DNA of 64,000 nt from Arachis hypogaea (lineage: Eukaryota > Streptophyta > Magnoliopsida > Fabales > Fabaceae). Below, piece by piece: positions 36,201 to 48,303 of this stretch. The stretch covers positions 47,954,598 through 48,018,597 of the forward strand of contig NC_092043.1 of NCBI RefSeq assembly GCF_003086295.3, read 5' to 3'. The notes beneath the pieces are model-generated. The model saw only the letters and a program-made list of their open reading frames with translations. It did no database searches and was not told the DNA's origin. Made by a program: the position numbers and the translations under genes. Numbering within the stretch: position 1 is the stretch's first letter; each line of letters opens with the position of its first letter.

Positions 36201-39200
36201 CTGAAACTATGAGCAATGCATCAACTCTGAACTGAGTTCTTTATGTAGAAGTTGTGAACACAGAGACAAAACAAGGCTACTTCGTGAAGGAATGATGTCG
36301 GTGGGATGAAGGAACATTAATAACATACCTTTGCCGTGTTAAAGACTACATTCTTGCAATCAGGAAGGATGCTAACCGACCACGCCGGCAGGTGATATGA
36401 CATATTGCGAAACTCCACCATCCTATCATTTTTGTCGTCAATGTTTGCAATAAAGGCAGCACATGCTCCTGATTCATCGGTATAGACATCGGCCTAGTAC
36501 AGTGGTAACCACATAATGGCTTATAATTCCATATGAATACACTATTAAGTACCATCAAAATCAAATACAACATGGAAGAAGGAATGTGAGAGCAAAAACA
36601 AATAAGCAAAGAAATGCAACCTCAGATTATGATTAAATAATTTGAATAAGCAAGTGAAGACAGAAAATAATGGCAATGGTAAAAGATCCTCTATAGTTCT
36701 CCTTTCTTTTCACCTTCATTATTGATCGTCTACTCGAAAACAGAACTAAGTGTAAATGCTTAAAGGAAGGGAAGTACCTCCACAGAAGGACCAAGGGTGA
36801 TATTAACTGCTTTGCCATTAAGCAATACAGGCTCACATAACTTGATAGCTCTGTGAAGCTCCTTAAGATGTCCCCATTTCGGGAATCTAGGTAACCCTGC
36901 AAAAATATGATAAGCTTATGAAATTAACTTTAGCATTGATTGGTAGGACATCTAACACAATAAGGAGACTTAAGCATACACTGTTTATTTGGAGAATTCT
37001 AATATATATATATATATTTTTTTTTTGAGAAGCTTATCCAAACAACCTTACACAAACTTCAAAATTTCGATGACTTACCGTACTCATCTATCGGGGCATC
37101 GTAGTCATAACTTGTAGTAATGAATGGACCACCTGCTGTGCGCCCGAAATTTGTTCCTCCATGATACTAGTAAACATGATTGAGATAAATAAAACCAATA
37201 TTAGAGAAAAATAAAGTATATGGCATAGCATTTAGATGCAAGATATTTTAATGGTAATACCATGTAGTAGTTTTGCACACTTCCACCTTTCTGGAAGAAA
37301 CGAGCAACTGCATATGCCACATCTTCAGCTGGCCGGTGAGGATTTCTTCCACCAAAAGTTTTGAACCTTAAATTAGTAGAAGACCACAACACAGGTCATT
37401 AAACATGAAATACTTTCCCCTTTTGCAAGATCAAAAGAAAGTTATAAATGTATGCACAACTTCAACTCTTCTAACTCAAGATAAAATAAGGCTAAAAAAG
37501 AAAAATATCCTCACAGTTTTGTTCTTAATAAATTCTACAGGCAACATAATCAAAAATTGAAAATGACCATGAATCGTCTCATCTTTAGCAGAAGATGATA
37601 ACTTAAAATCCATGAAGTATTATTTATATAATAATTAACTGAAAATTTTGGCATACATATCTATTTTAGTAGCTGCACTAATTCTCACTTTGATTTGATA
37701 AATAATTGTCAAAAATAAAAAATTTGTACATCTGAATTTACTCAATAAATAAATTACTCATGATAAATACATGTCACTATGACATGGTAAAATGTACAAC
37801 TTTTATGCAAAAACATGAATAATGGACTACAAGGAGCAAGTTAAAAATGGATCCAGCATACCATCCAGGCCAGTTCTCGGTCCAAATTTTTGGCCTATTT
37901 GGAGAAGTAGGTTTAAATTGGTCACAATAGAATGAGTTACAGGTATCTATCTGCAAAAGAATTGTGAACAGTCAGTGTATCACTTAAATGTGACTAGCAC
38001 TATAGAAATACAAAAGAAAAGAAAACTTATATTCATATAAATAACAAAAATCTAAGAATTGTGCAGTACAATAAAGCTGAATTGCATCGGCTGCAACATA
38101 TTGATTCAAGATAACATATATATTATATAGTGTCGCATTTATTATTTATGATTGGTAACTTTGAATATCTTCTTGCAACAAGCAACATGAATCCAGGTTG
38201 ATTTTACAAATTTATAGTCATACCACAGGATCTGGAGCATCCCATTGCTGGCACATTATCCACGGGACACCGGTATTCTGAGCAACAGCCATCTTTGCAG
38301 CCCACATTGCATACTTCTTACCGTCCTCCTTATAAAAATTTTCATAGTATCCGTACTCATTTTCTATCTGCAATATTGTGAAGATTCTAAATTGAGTCAT
38401 TGGATTATATATGTACAAAGTAGAATACAAACCATTGAAAACAAATCAAAGTGTTTATAGCTATACTTGCCTGGGATAAGATAATAGGACCCCCTTGCGA
38501 CGCAAAAAGCTTCTCTTGTTTCATAAGATTCACTATGTATGTTGTAAAGTTCTGCATATGAGACTAAACCCCAAGAAAAAGCTAACTATGTTAAAGAGAT
38601 CACAATTTTTTTTGTGTGTGCTACAATTAAATAAATGAATACAGAATTTTGAGTTACAATTGAAGGTCATTCTCACATACCATAAAAGGCTGATTGTATG
38701 TCCGGAACACTGTGCCCGGAATATAATGCAACCATACCGGTACACCACTGTAAAATACAGCTTTTGTTTAGTTCCATTTTTCATATTGCTACAAAACAGT
38801 AGTGAAAAACAGTCGTTACTTACCCGTAATTCCATTCCGCTGCAACAAACGGCCCTATCCGAAGAATCAAGTACATTCCAGCCTGCTGGACAATCTTCAC
38901 AAACTTGACTAGATCGAATCGCCCTCCAAAGTAATACTAACATTTCATCATAAGAGAGGAGAAAAGAAAGTCTCAAATTTTCTTCAATCTCAGTATAAGC
39001 TATAGGACTCTTTAAGAGTATGTTGCAGCTAACAATCAAGGTTATCAAACTCTCGAGTTAACTAACTTGTAAACTTCTACAGGTACACCAGTTTAACTGT
39101 TTCGATCATCAGTCAAATTTACGAGTCGAGTTCTCTGATTCAAGTTTGCTTAACCTCATCGAGTTCACCGAGTTTGATAACCATGCTAACAAGTAATAAT

Positions 39201-39946
39201 GCATCTAACTATCTAAGTTACTTCATCATCTTACTCACATTTCCTGGAGAAAGCTCATGACCGTTCCAGAAAACATAGGTTTCTATGACATCTATCCCTC
39301 CTTCCTTAGCTGTTTGAACAAGACTTGGCCACATCTGCCACAATCACAGTATGTCACATACACAAAGTACTGAAATTACTCATCACAAGTTCAAAAAAAG
39401 AAAAAAAAATGCTGAATCATATATAATAACAAACAGAGTTCAATTCAACTACAGATCAATAAACACTGAATGTGCATAAACTGACATTGAAAGACACTCT
39501 AAAAAGCTGCATTCATATTAGTTCCCTCCGAATTCTAGCAAATAAGCAAATAAGCAAAAGTAGTAACTAACATAAGATCCCTCTTCAATAACCCAAAAAA
39601 TAAATAAATAAATAAAAGAAAAAACCCACAAAGCTTATTCCTTGAAGAATGTGGTTTTGACTATAAAAAAGGATTTTTTTTTTTACATTGAAAAATAAAA
39701 TGTTTTCACTCTCCAATTTAGAGTTAGAATGTTGAATCAAAAAGCAAAGTTAGAAACTTTAGAGTTAGAATGTTGAATGTGTGAGTTACTGACAGCGGGA
39801 ACACTTCTGGGGTAGTGAATGGAAGCAGAGAGAAGAAGCTTCCTTTGGCCATCAATGATGAGGGAGCGACCATCGTAGCTGACATTGGAACCCAAAGCAA
39901 GAAATGTGAATGAACAAAGCAGACAGAGAAAGAAACCAAGCTTCAT
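33241..39946 (-). CDS. BGAL10: beta-galactosidase, BGAL10-like, with SUEL lectin domain (GH35)
   Basis: Secreted exo-beta-galactosidase acting on cell-wall galactosides. Nineteen exons close to 841 aa: 39794-39946, 39239-39334, 38824-38936, 38681-38747, 38471-38563, 38224-38367, 37862-37950, 37261-37366, 37079-37166, 36778-36896, 36329-36493, 35768-35964, 35256-35365, 35057-35166, 34714-34821, 34483-34593, 34167-34381, 33457-33787 and 33241-33351. A signal peptide covers about residues 1-20. The GH35 site is [14 protein letters not shown] with acid/base Glu178, and WTENWPGW gives nucleophile Glu247. [37 protein letters not shown] and [16 protein letters not shown] place it with BGAL10. The last ~75 residues ([37 protein letters not shown]) are a galactose-binding SUEL lectin domain. 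Intron 5 uses a GC donor. The symbol is an orthology guess. Confidence 0.9.
33975..34129. mobile_element. Mutator-like MITE in BGAL10-like gene intron 17
   Basis: A 155-bp foldback: left end GGGTAAATTACATCAACC, right end the inverse of GGGTACATTACACCAACT, with complementary interior arms (GAGATAGGGG...CGAGAGGTGTCATATGTAATAT). The flanks TTAAATTTG and TTGGATTTG agree at 7 of 9 bases, as for an aged 9-bp Mutator-type duplication. It lies in the intron between exons 17 and 18. Confidence 0.6.
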
Positions 39947-40208
39947 TTTTTATTGTTTGAGATGTTGAAGAAGATATTATTGAAGATTTGGAGCAGAGTC
40001 TGAGTGTTCTTTAATAGAAGAAGAAGAAAGAAGAAGAAGAAGAAGAGAGCTGAAGCAAGTTGATCAAGGTGTTACACTGTTTAGTTAATTGAATCGTTAA
40101 GGTGGTTCAACAATAATTAACGCAAAATCAAAAATCAAAATAAAACTTCTTAGTGAAGTAGAAAAAATTTGAGTGGATATACAGTTAAGATTTTAATTTT
40201 AATACACT

Positions 40209-40505
40209 TGAAAAGAATATTTTGAATATTTTTCTTGAATTATTTTTTCGTAGAGAGTGATTACATACAAAATATAAAGATTATTTACAACCTAATTAAA
40301 GAAAAAAAATAATAGGTAATAAAAATTATTCAAAACAAATCTATACCAAATCTGTTATAATATAAACAAATCATACTAATACCAAATCTATTCTAATATA
40401 AACAAATTTGTACTACCAAATCGGTCATAACATAAACAAATCATACTAATACCAAATCTATTCTAATATAAACAAAGTTGTACTAATTATAGAATAATTA
40501 CAACA
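40209..40505 (-). repeat. 3' LTR of copia element (297 bp)
   Basis: Matches 45463-45690 but is 69 bp longer. A block containing ACCAAATC.G/TATTCTAATATAAACAAAT.. is present in extra tandem copies (about 40365-40500). Confidence 0.88.
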
Positions 40506-40588
40506 CTCTTCCTCAAGCTGGTGAATGTATATCTATTATTCCCAACTTATAAGTAAGGTTTTTGAAGTGCTCTGTAAGAAGTCCCTTA

Positions 40589-40951
40589 GGTAGCGTTTGT
40601 TTTGAGGTACTGAGATAGAGACTGAGATTCAGTATCGTGTTTGTTGGTTCAGAGACTGGTACTAAAATTTCTGTTTTTGTCTCCAAAATTTCAGTATTTC
40701 AGTACCTCCAGAAAGTAGGGATACAGGGGACTGAAATTTTTAGAGATAGAAACTGAAACTTTAATAACATTTTATACCTAAAATACTTTCATTTCAATTA
40801 ATTAATTTTAATTTTACCCTTTGTGTAAATTAAATTAGAGTTTTATTCTTGTTTCAATTCTTGTCTCCCATTTTACACCAAACAGAATATTGAGATTTAT
40901 TTCAATCTCTGTCTCTTAGTTTCTGTCTCTGTCTTTCCACCAAACGCTACC
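40589..40951. mobile_element. Tourist-like MITE (TTA target site) nested in copia element
   Basis: 363 bp with perfect 11-bp terminal inverted repeats GGTAGCGTTTG / CAAACGCTACC, each flanked by TTA (40586-40588 and 40952-40954), diagnostic for PIF/Harbinger elements. Subterminal arms also pair (GAGATAGAGACTGAGATTCAG against CTCAATCTCTGTCTCT-type sequence). It splits the copia C-terminal codons (FTK | GLL). Confidence 0.85.
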
Positions 40952-40954
40952 TTA

Positions 40955-41637
40955 GTGAACATATCTGTCAATTGGAGTTTTGAAGGGATGTACTTGGTGG
41001 CTATAAGACTATTGTCCAATTTCTCCTTAATGAAATGTCGGTCTATTTCTACATGTTTTGTTCGGTCATGTTAAACTGGATTGTGTGCAATACTAATGGC
41101 AAACTTATTATCACAAACTAGTTCTATAGGAGCTTCATACTTTACTTTGGGGTCATCGAGTATGATCTTCATCCATAATAATTCGCAAATCCTTTGGACC
41201 ATGGCTCTAAATTCCGTCTCTGCACTTAATTTTGCAACTACATTTTGCTTCTTTCTCCTCCATGTCACCAAGTTTCCACCTAAGAACATGTAATATCCTA
41301 AGGTCGATCTCCTATCAATAATTGTTCCTGCGTAGTCAGTATCAGTATATACTTTTATAGATAAAATCCCTTCCTTTTTGAATAGCAATCCTTTCCTTGG
41401 AGAGGCTTTCAAGTACTGAATAATCATGTTTACAGCTTGCAAATATCTCTCTCTTGGATCATGCATGAATTGACTAACCATACTAACTGCATAGGCTATG
41501 TCAAGCCTAGTGTGTGATAAGTAAATGAGTTTTTCCAGAAGCCTCTGGTACTGTGTCTTCTTCACTTTTGGGCTTTCCTCATCATTTCCAATTCTATGAT
41601 TTTGCTCTATGGGCACTCTAATAATCTTACAATCCAA
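40955..41637 (-). pseudogene. copia RNase H and C-terminus
   Basis: RLLEKLIYLSHTRLDIAYAV, VYTDTDYAGTIIDRRSTLGY (RNase H Asp), VAKLSAETEFRAM and LVCDNKFAISIAHNPV. A TAA at 41071 replaces the usual Gln before HDRTKH. The frame then continues HVEIDRHFIKEKL...DMFTK and is cut by the MITE at 40951. The last residues (GLLTEHF) resume at 40585. Confidence 0.87.
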
Positions 41638-41694
41638 CTTACCAATCTCTTTGAGGAGATCTAGGATATATTTTTTTTGGGAAATAAAGATGTC

Positions 41695-42369
41695 TTATCT
41701 AGAGTAAGCAACCTCTATACCAAGGAAGTACTTTAGCTTGCTAAGATCCTTCATCTCAAACTGAGTGGCTAACTTTTCTTTCAAAGTATGTTTTTCTAAC
41801 TCATCATCATCTGCAATAATCATATCATCTACATAGACCAAGAGTAGAGTGAGTTTGCCTTCTTGTGAATGTTTTATAAACAAAGTATGATCACCTTGAC
41901 TTTGTCGATACCCTAAAAATATCATAGTTTGAGTAAATCTTCCAAACCAGGCACGATGTGACTGTTTAAAATCATACAAAGCCATTTTTAGTCTGCACAC
42001 CTTATTTCCTTCACTAGTGATATCATATTCTGGTGGAATTTCTATGTACACTTCTTCTTCTAGACTTCCATGCAAGAAGGCATTTTTAACATCAAATTGA
42101 TGCATCTCCCAACCAAAGTGTGCTGCTAAAGAGAGGATAATCCTGATGGTATTCATTTTAGCCACCGGAGCAAATGTGTCCTTGTGATCGATCCCATAAA
42201 TTTGGGTATATCCTTTTGCAACCAACCTTGCTTTATACCTGTCTAGTGTACCATTAGATTGATATTTAACTGTGTATATCCACCTACAATCCACTGTTTT
42301 TTTGTCCGTTGGTCTCTCTACAATCTCCCAAGTCTCGTTCCTTTCTAATGCACCCATTTCTTCATTCAT
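41695..42369 (-). pseudogene. copia reverse transcriptase
   Basis: An open block of 224 residues with RT landmarks: LDRYKARLVAKGYTQ, DTFAPVAKMNTIRIILSLAA, MHQFDVKNAFLHGSLEEEVY, LYDFKQSHRAWF (family K-x-L-Y-G-L-K-Q-S replaced) and the catalytic LLVYVDDMII. A TAA at 41695 interrupts the frame where relatives have Gln. The same frame reopens through DIFISQKKYILDLLKEIG into the RNase H block. Confidence 0.9.
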
Positions 42370-42849
42370 AGCTCGAACCCAATTCTCATCTTTTAAGGCT
42401 TCTTGTACTGATGTAGGAATTCTGACAAAATCAATAGCTGAAAGAAAATTCTAGTGCTGTACAAAAATATTTTTAGTTGACACAAATTTGGAAAAAGGAT
42501 ATTTTGCACAGGATCTTTTTTCTTTTCTCATGGCAATAGGTATATCATCTAGGTTAGTTGTACAAGTGGTATTTAAGGTGTCAAGGGTCTCAATAGTATG
42601 AAGTTTTACCTCCAGTTCAGACGAATGAAGTTGTTGTTTGACCAGGACGGGTTCTCGCTGTCTTTGTTGATATTGTTTTCCAAAAAATATGTCTTCATTA
42701 TTCTCCTCATTATTCTTTTCTGGTAGTGATGCTGATTCAGGGTCTTTGTTATCCTTCAGAGAAGTAAAATTCTGCAACCAGAAAAAAGGTGACGACTCAA
42801 AGAACTCAGCTTCTGGAATACTCTCCCCCTGAAACTGAGAACTAGGAAA

Positions 42850-43621
42850 GGACTATAACTCATAAAATGTGACATCCTTGGAGATATAGAATTTATGACT
42901 TTGAAGATGATATCATTTATATCTCTTTGTTTGAAGCATAATCTATAAAGATACATTTGATTGCCTGAGGATCTAACTTAACTCAATGAGAACTATGAAT
43001 ATGAATAAAAATAGGACAACCAAAAATACGACTTTGAAGACCACTCATAATAGGGATAGAGGGGTAAATTTTGGTCAGAAATTAAGCAGAGCTAACATCG
43101 TCTAGAACCCGAGATGGTAATCTATTAATCAAATAAGTGGCCGTTAGGACAGCTTCCCCCTAGTAAGACTTAGGAACAGACGTTTGGAAGATTAATGCTC
43201 GAGTAACCTCAAGAAGATGACGATTTTTCCTTTCTGCCACCCCATTCTATTGAGGGGTGTCTACACAGGTCAATTCATGAATAACTCCATTATCCTTGAA
43301 GAACTTGAAAAAGTTTTGGTTCACATATTCTCTGCCATTATCAGAACATAATCTCTTAATCAGGCTTCCAAATTGTGTTCGAACTATTTAGTAAAAATTT
43401 TCAAACAAGTGAAAAACTTTAGACTTATCTTTCATGAGAAATATCCAGGTAACTCGAGTATAATCATCAATAAAAGAAACAAATCACTTTTCACCAGAAA
43501 TATTACTAATAGCTGAAGGTCCCCACATATCAGAATGAACAAGATCAAAAGGTTTAGAACTTTTATTATTACTGGGAAAAAAAGTAGCCCGATGATGTTT
43601 AGCTAATTGACAAATATCACA
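42850..43621 (-). pseudogene. copia integrase, multiple stops
   Basis: Zinc-binding tail CDICQLAKHHR, then core strands FDLVHSDMWGP (first Asp), FVSFIDDYTRVTWIFLMKDK, LCSDNGREYVN (second Asp) and NGVAERKNRHLLEVTRAL (catalytic Glu). In-frame stops interrupt it, including at the Gln of PQQNG and the Trp of KSYWGEAV. Toward 42850 the frame is broken repeatedly. Confidence 0.82.
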
Positions 43622-44155
43622 TTAAAAAGATTCGACAAACACTTTTGTAAATAAAAAAGGAAATAAAGACTTTAGGGTACTAAATGGAGGATGACCAAGA
43701 CATTTATGCTGAAGCCATATCTGAGAGTTTGTCCAGGACGATATATTTGTCTGATGATTTGAATTAAGTGCCTTTTGTGTGGTATTCTTTTCATGTGGTA
43801 AGTAGTATAACCCGTCCTGTTCTTTAGCATTTCCAATCGTCCTCCCTATGGTAAGATCCTCAAATACACAATGAGTATGAAAAAATGTTGCATCACAATT
43901 TAAGTCTTTGATAATCTTATGAATAGACAAGATGTTAGTAGATAATTTTGGAACATGAAGCATATTTTTTAAATGGATAGAAGGTTGAAGGTGGATGTTA
44001 CCATATCCAGTAATAGGAATATGAAAACCGTAAGCAACAGTGATTTGTTTGTGACCAGATAAATTAGTGTAAGATGAAAAAGAAAGGGAATGAGGTGTCA
44101 TATGATCTGTAGCATCAGAGTCTACAATTCAGGTACTTTCAGTGCGAGGAGCATT
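43622..44155 (-). pseudogene. copia protease / pre-integrase region
   Basis: The active-site strip expected as WI(I/V)DSGATDHM reads stop-IVDSDATDHMT: the Trp codon is TGA and the catalytic-loop Gly is Asp. It continues with GNIHLQPSIHLKNMLHVPKL and the GAG-pre-integrase LWHKRLGHPS-like WLQHKCLGHPPFSTLKSL. The frame ends in a stop at 43622. Confidence 0.8.
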
Positions 44156-44190
44156 AAAGGATAAGAAGCTAGAACTCTTACCAGTCATGG

Positions 44191-44559
44191 TTAAAGCACA
44201 AGGGCTAGATGTCTTACTAAGTGAGTCCATAAGACCACATAAATGGAGCTAAGGGCTGGGGCCTCCTTTGCAGCTTGTGAGATAGTTGGGTTTTCTACAT
44301 TTTCAGAGTCAGACAATGTGTGGTTAGCACATCTTTGTATGGCACCTTTGAATCCTCCAATACATTCGAGGACCTTTTCCTTTCCATGAAGTCTAAAACA
44401 TGTGTCCTTAGTATGACCCGTTTTTCTACAATAACTGCACCAGCGATCATCACGGTGAGCCTTTGAGAGAGGCTTTTCATATGAAAGGGATGGACCTTTT
44501 AAAGGACCTTTGCCAGTGGCTAGAGTTGAACCATCAACAGAATTTTCTCCTACCAACAT
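44191..44559 (-). pseudogene. copia gag C-terminal zinc knuckle
   Basis: Contains CSYCRKTGHTKDTC, a perfect CX2CX4HX4C nucleocapsid knuckle, followed by FRLHGKEK, the standard copia context. It lies in a separate frame from the upstream gag blocks. Confidence 0.8.
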
Positions 44560-45389
44560 GACTGACCTCCGAATTTCTTCCCCTCGTACAATATGAAAAA
44601 TTTCTGAGAGAAAAAGAATTTTTTTTTACCCAAAATTTGAACTCGAATTGGATCAAATTCAGAATGCAAGCTAGACAGAAATTTAAATATACGTATCCTT
44701 TCAATAAATTGTGTCAGTGTAGTAGAATCAGGTATGCACTGCATAGTCAAATTTTGATGCTGATCTAATTCGATCCACAAACTATTCAGCGTCCCATAGT
44801 AGTCTGTTACGGAGAGGCTCCCTTGCTTGATATTGAAGATCTTGTTTTCTATTTCATAACATGCTACAGTATCCTTCTTCATTGAGTATGTCTGACTTAG
44901 ATTATTCTAAATCTCCTAAACAGTGAGGAAGAACATATAATTACGGCTGATTTCTGGTGTCATAGAATGCCATAATCAGGTCATGATAAGAGCATCCTCA
45001 TCATCACAGGCTTCATATCTGGGGTCTATCATGGCTGGAGTGTTCCCTTCTAGATGATTTAATTTCTTTTGCCCTTTGAGGGTAGTGCGAACCAGTTGAG
45101 ACCATTGGAGGTAGTTGCGCCCATCAAAACAACACGACCCTTGTAACACCGGTAGATCATTGGGGCTAACGAGAGGTGCTGTCTTATCATCCGTCATTGG
45201 TAAGAATCGGCAGCAATCAAAGAGATCGTGTGTAGAGTGGTCGATGGTAACAAAATCTCCTAGACTTTGCAAATCGACAAATCCTGCTTCTGATGGTGGT
45301 GGTCTCATCAGAAATTCGCCGGGAAAAAAAAAATTCCAATAGTGGTGTGCGACAACGGCAGGGCACCGAAACAGGTATAGTTGCAGCAA
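44550..45389 (-). pseudogene. copia gag region, interrupted
   Basis: Two blocks of a UBN2/Retrotran_gag-type polypeptide: FDGRNYLQWSQLVRTTLKGQ at about 45120-45060 and, after stop codons near 44900-44980, KIFNIKQGSLSVTDYYGTLN and LWIELDQHQN at about 44830-44740. The frame breaks downstream near a poly-T run (44620-44640). The zinc knuckle follows at 44191-44559. Confidence 0.75.
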
Positions 45390-45462
45390 TTAAGGCTGCC
45401 TAAAAAAATGCTGGAAAAATGCGGAAGTAGAGCCCCCAGAATCGAGAGTTCCGATACCAAAT

Positions 45463-45690
45463 TGAAAAGAAGATTTTGAATATTATTTCTGAATTATTTT
45501 TTCATAGAGAATGATTACATATAGAATATAAAGATTATTTACAACCTAATTAAGAAAAGAAAATAACAGGTAATAAAAGTTATTCAAAATAAATTTACAC
45601 CAAATCTGTCCTAATATAAACAAATCTATACTAATACCAAATCTATCCTAATATAAACAAATTTGTACTAATTATAGAATAATTACAACA
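45463..45690 (-). repeat. 5' LTR of copia element (228 bp)
   Basis: Begins (element sense) at 45690 with TGTTGTAATT and ends at 45463 with TTTTCA, followed by the primer-binding-like TTGGTATCGGAAC. It contains two copies of the ~28-bp ACCAAATCT.TCCTAATATA unit. Confidence 0.88.
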
Positions 45691-45698
45691 AATACACT

Positions 45699-48303
45699 GA
45701 TAAATAAAACGTTTTATACAATCGTATAATTATATTCGTTTTTTTAAATAATTATTCATGCAGTCAATATAAAATATAATTATTTTTACTGATACGACGT
45801 TACGTAATTAAATGCATATATAAAACTACTTTATATTAATTGTAGTATTATACATCAAAATTAAATTCATACTGTTAATATTATTACTTTAAAATAAGTC
45901 ATATTATTATATTAAAAATTAAAAATAATATTACTTAAATATAATATGAATCTTACTAGTATAAAAAATAAAGCCTCATTACAAATTATTAAAAGAATAA
46001 AATTTGTGTTATCATTTTCTTAAGAAATAATCTTAAAGCATTTTTCAAATAAATTCCTATTTCATATTGTATAAGCATAAAAAATATATTAAAACATAAT
46101 ATAAATTAAATAATAAAAAAATAAGCCATCAACTTTTTAACTTAAAAATAAATAAATTTTTAATTAATTAAAAATATAAAATTAATTTTTTTTTAAACAT
46201 AAAATATTTAAATTCTTTTGTTCAAAATATAAAAAATAAATAAATTTTTATAAAAATTTTAACGTCTCACATGAACGACGTTTTATAGTTTTAATTAATT
46301 AATTAATAACTTATTTATCTTCGAATTAAAAAATTAAAACTTTTTATCATTTTTTTATTAATTAATTTGAGGATGAAAGAGTTAAGTAATTCACTAAGTT
46401 CATTAGTCATTACTCATTAGCTCAAGGTAAGCTAGGTTGGTCGGTTCGATTTGGTTTGATTCGGTTTAATTTGATTTGGTTCGGTTCGATTCAATTTGGT
46501 TAGATTGAAATTAATATTTCCAATTTGAGCCACCGAACTGGAAAGTGGGCAGTGTTGTTTCCCACCAGACAGATATTGCCAGTTTGTATACAACTAGGCT
46601 CTGCGCACCAAGATTTTTCATTTTGTGGATAAATATACCAAATAAATATATTTACAAAATTAATGTCACTTTAGTAATTTTAGGTTATTTATAATTGAAT
46701 TTTATAATTTATCTCTCTTACCAAATGAACTATTTATTAAGTAACTTGTTATATATCTATATTATTAATACAACATTGTGCTGTACCTAAAAATACAAGA
46801 TTATGCACAACAAAAGATTAAGAAATAAAGTAATTATATTACAAATTCATTATTAGGTAAAGTATTTTGATATTTTTTTATTAATAAGTGATAAATATTG
46901 TTAAAAGTAATAAATATTGAAGAAAAAATTGGCATTGCAATTAATATTAAAAAATATCATTACTAATAATCCAGTCATTCTAGCATATGTCATCTTATTT
47001 TTAATACTAAAATACATAAATTGTTTCAAACTCAATTATTTGTTATTGTATTAGGATGAGAAATTTTTAAGAGTCAGTAATTTTTAATATTTTGTATTAT
47101 TATTTAGTTAATATAAATATTAAATTATTTTTAATTAATAAATTTTATTAATTTATGTGTATAAATTTTAAAAAATATAAATATAAATTATATATTTTTA
47201 TATATAAAATGTCTACAAATATAAATATAAATTATTATTAATTAAATATTAAATAAAAATAATAATATTTACTAATAATATAATATTATTTTTTTAAAAT
47301 TTCATAAATAGAGAAAACGAAATAAATTTTATATCGAAAATGTAAATGTAAATTTATTGTTTTACTCAAGACAAATCTTCAAGATCCAAAAATAAATTTG
47401 AGTTAGTTAAATAATTAGTTTATTTATTTACTTAAATAAATATTAAAATTTAAATTATATTTTATATATATAAATATATAATAACTAATTAATAAATAAC
47501 AAATTTTCAAATAAAATATGAATTAATAATAAATTAGTCTCTGATACATCATATTGAAAAGACACGGCAGACGGCTAAAAAAATCTTCAAGAACCGACAT
47601 TGAATTTTACTTATTTATTATTTGTTTGTATGTTTGTTATTCTTAAAAGCTTAAGACATACAGCGTGCGTGTAAGCATGCGCCTAAGTCTCAAATCTCAA
47701 AAATTGATTAGATTTAGATTTTAGTACTCCAAATCTATTTGGGACCAAATCCCAAACTTAAATTGACTAGTGTCTGCACTTTGCATGGAGGCACTCAATG
47801 TGGGGTCATAACATTATTTTATGACGGATCTAATCTTGTATATCTATGTTTTTCAACAACCTAACTATTGTTTTGCCATTCCAATCCCACCCACGTTCTT
47901 CTTTTAATATATAGTTTGTTTGTTTGTTCTTTAATTAAATTAAAAGCCTTTTATATTACGTGTGCATACATAAATGATAAATACATCAATTATCATTTAG
48001 AATTTCTTAATGTCTAAGTAATACGTATAAAAGTGTGATTCATTAATATAATTTTTGGTTGTTGATGGCATTTTTTAATTTAAAATATCAAAAACTAATT
48101 CGTCGTGGATATAAATTTCATTTAAAAATTTGTCGCTAATTAATAAGTTGCTACACGCACAAAATGAGATTCAAACTCTCGATATTTACTTAAGCAAACA
48201 AGTGAGTTAACTATTCGATCAATCTAAGTTGATTGTGCTTCATTAATATATATTAATGTGGATTTAATTTTTTTTTTCAATCCTAAGGCTTCCTTTAGTT
48301 CTT
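45699..48303. other. intergenic AT-rich
   Basis: No gene seen. About 46435-46500 contains GGTTCGGTT / GATTCGGTTT motifs repeated in tandem-like fashion, a low-order repeat. The rest is very AT-rich. Confidence 0.5.

Larger units (their letters stand above)
40209..45690 (-). mobile_element. decayed full-length Ty1/copia LTR retrotransposon
   Basis: Complete element on the minus strand in the copia order gag, protease, integrase, RT, RNase H. LTRs start TG and end CA in element orientation (TGTTGTAATTATTC...TTTTCA). The flanking octamer AATACACT is found at 40201-40208 and 45691-45698. Next to the 5' LTR is TTGGTATCGGAAC, close to the initiator Met-tRNA primer site, and before the 3' LTR is the purine tract TTGAGGAAGAG. 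The LTRs differ at roughly one base in nine over the first ~165 bases by eye, and several frames carry stops, so the insertion is old and inactive. A Tourist-like MITE has inserted at 40589-40951. Confidence 0.92.

Noticed and set aside
38533..39048. Minus-strand 171-codon frame in the BGAL10-like locus
   Set aside because: It spans introns and reads exons 3 and 4 of the galactosidase in another frame. The GH35 frame with conserved residues is preferred.
46435..46500. GGTTCGGTT-rich stretch as a regulatory array
   Set aside because: Low-order imperfect repeat common in dicot intergenic DNA, with no defined unit or neighbouring gene.
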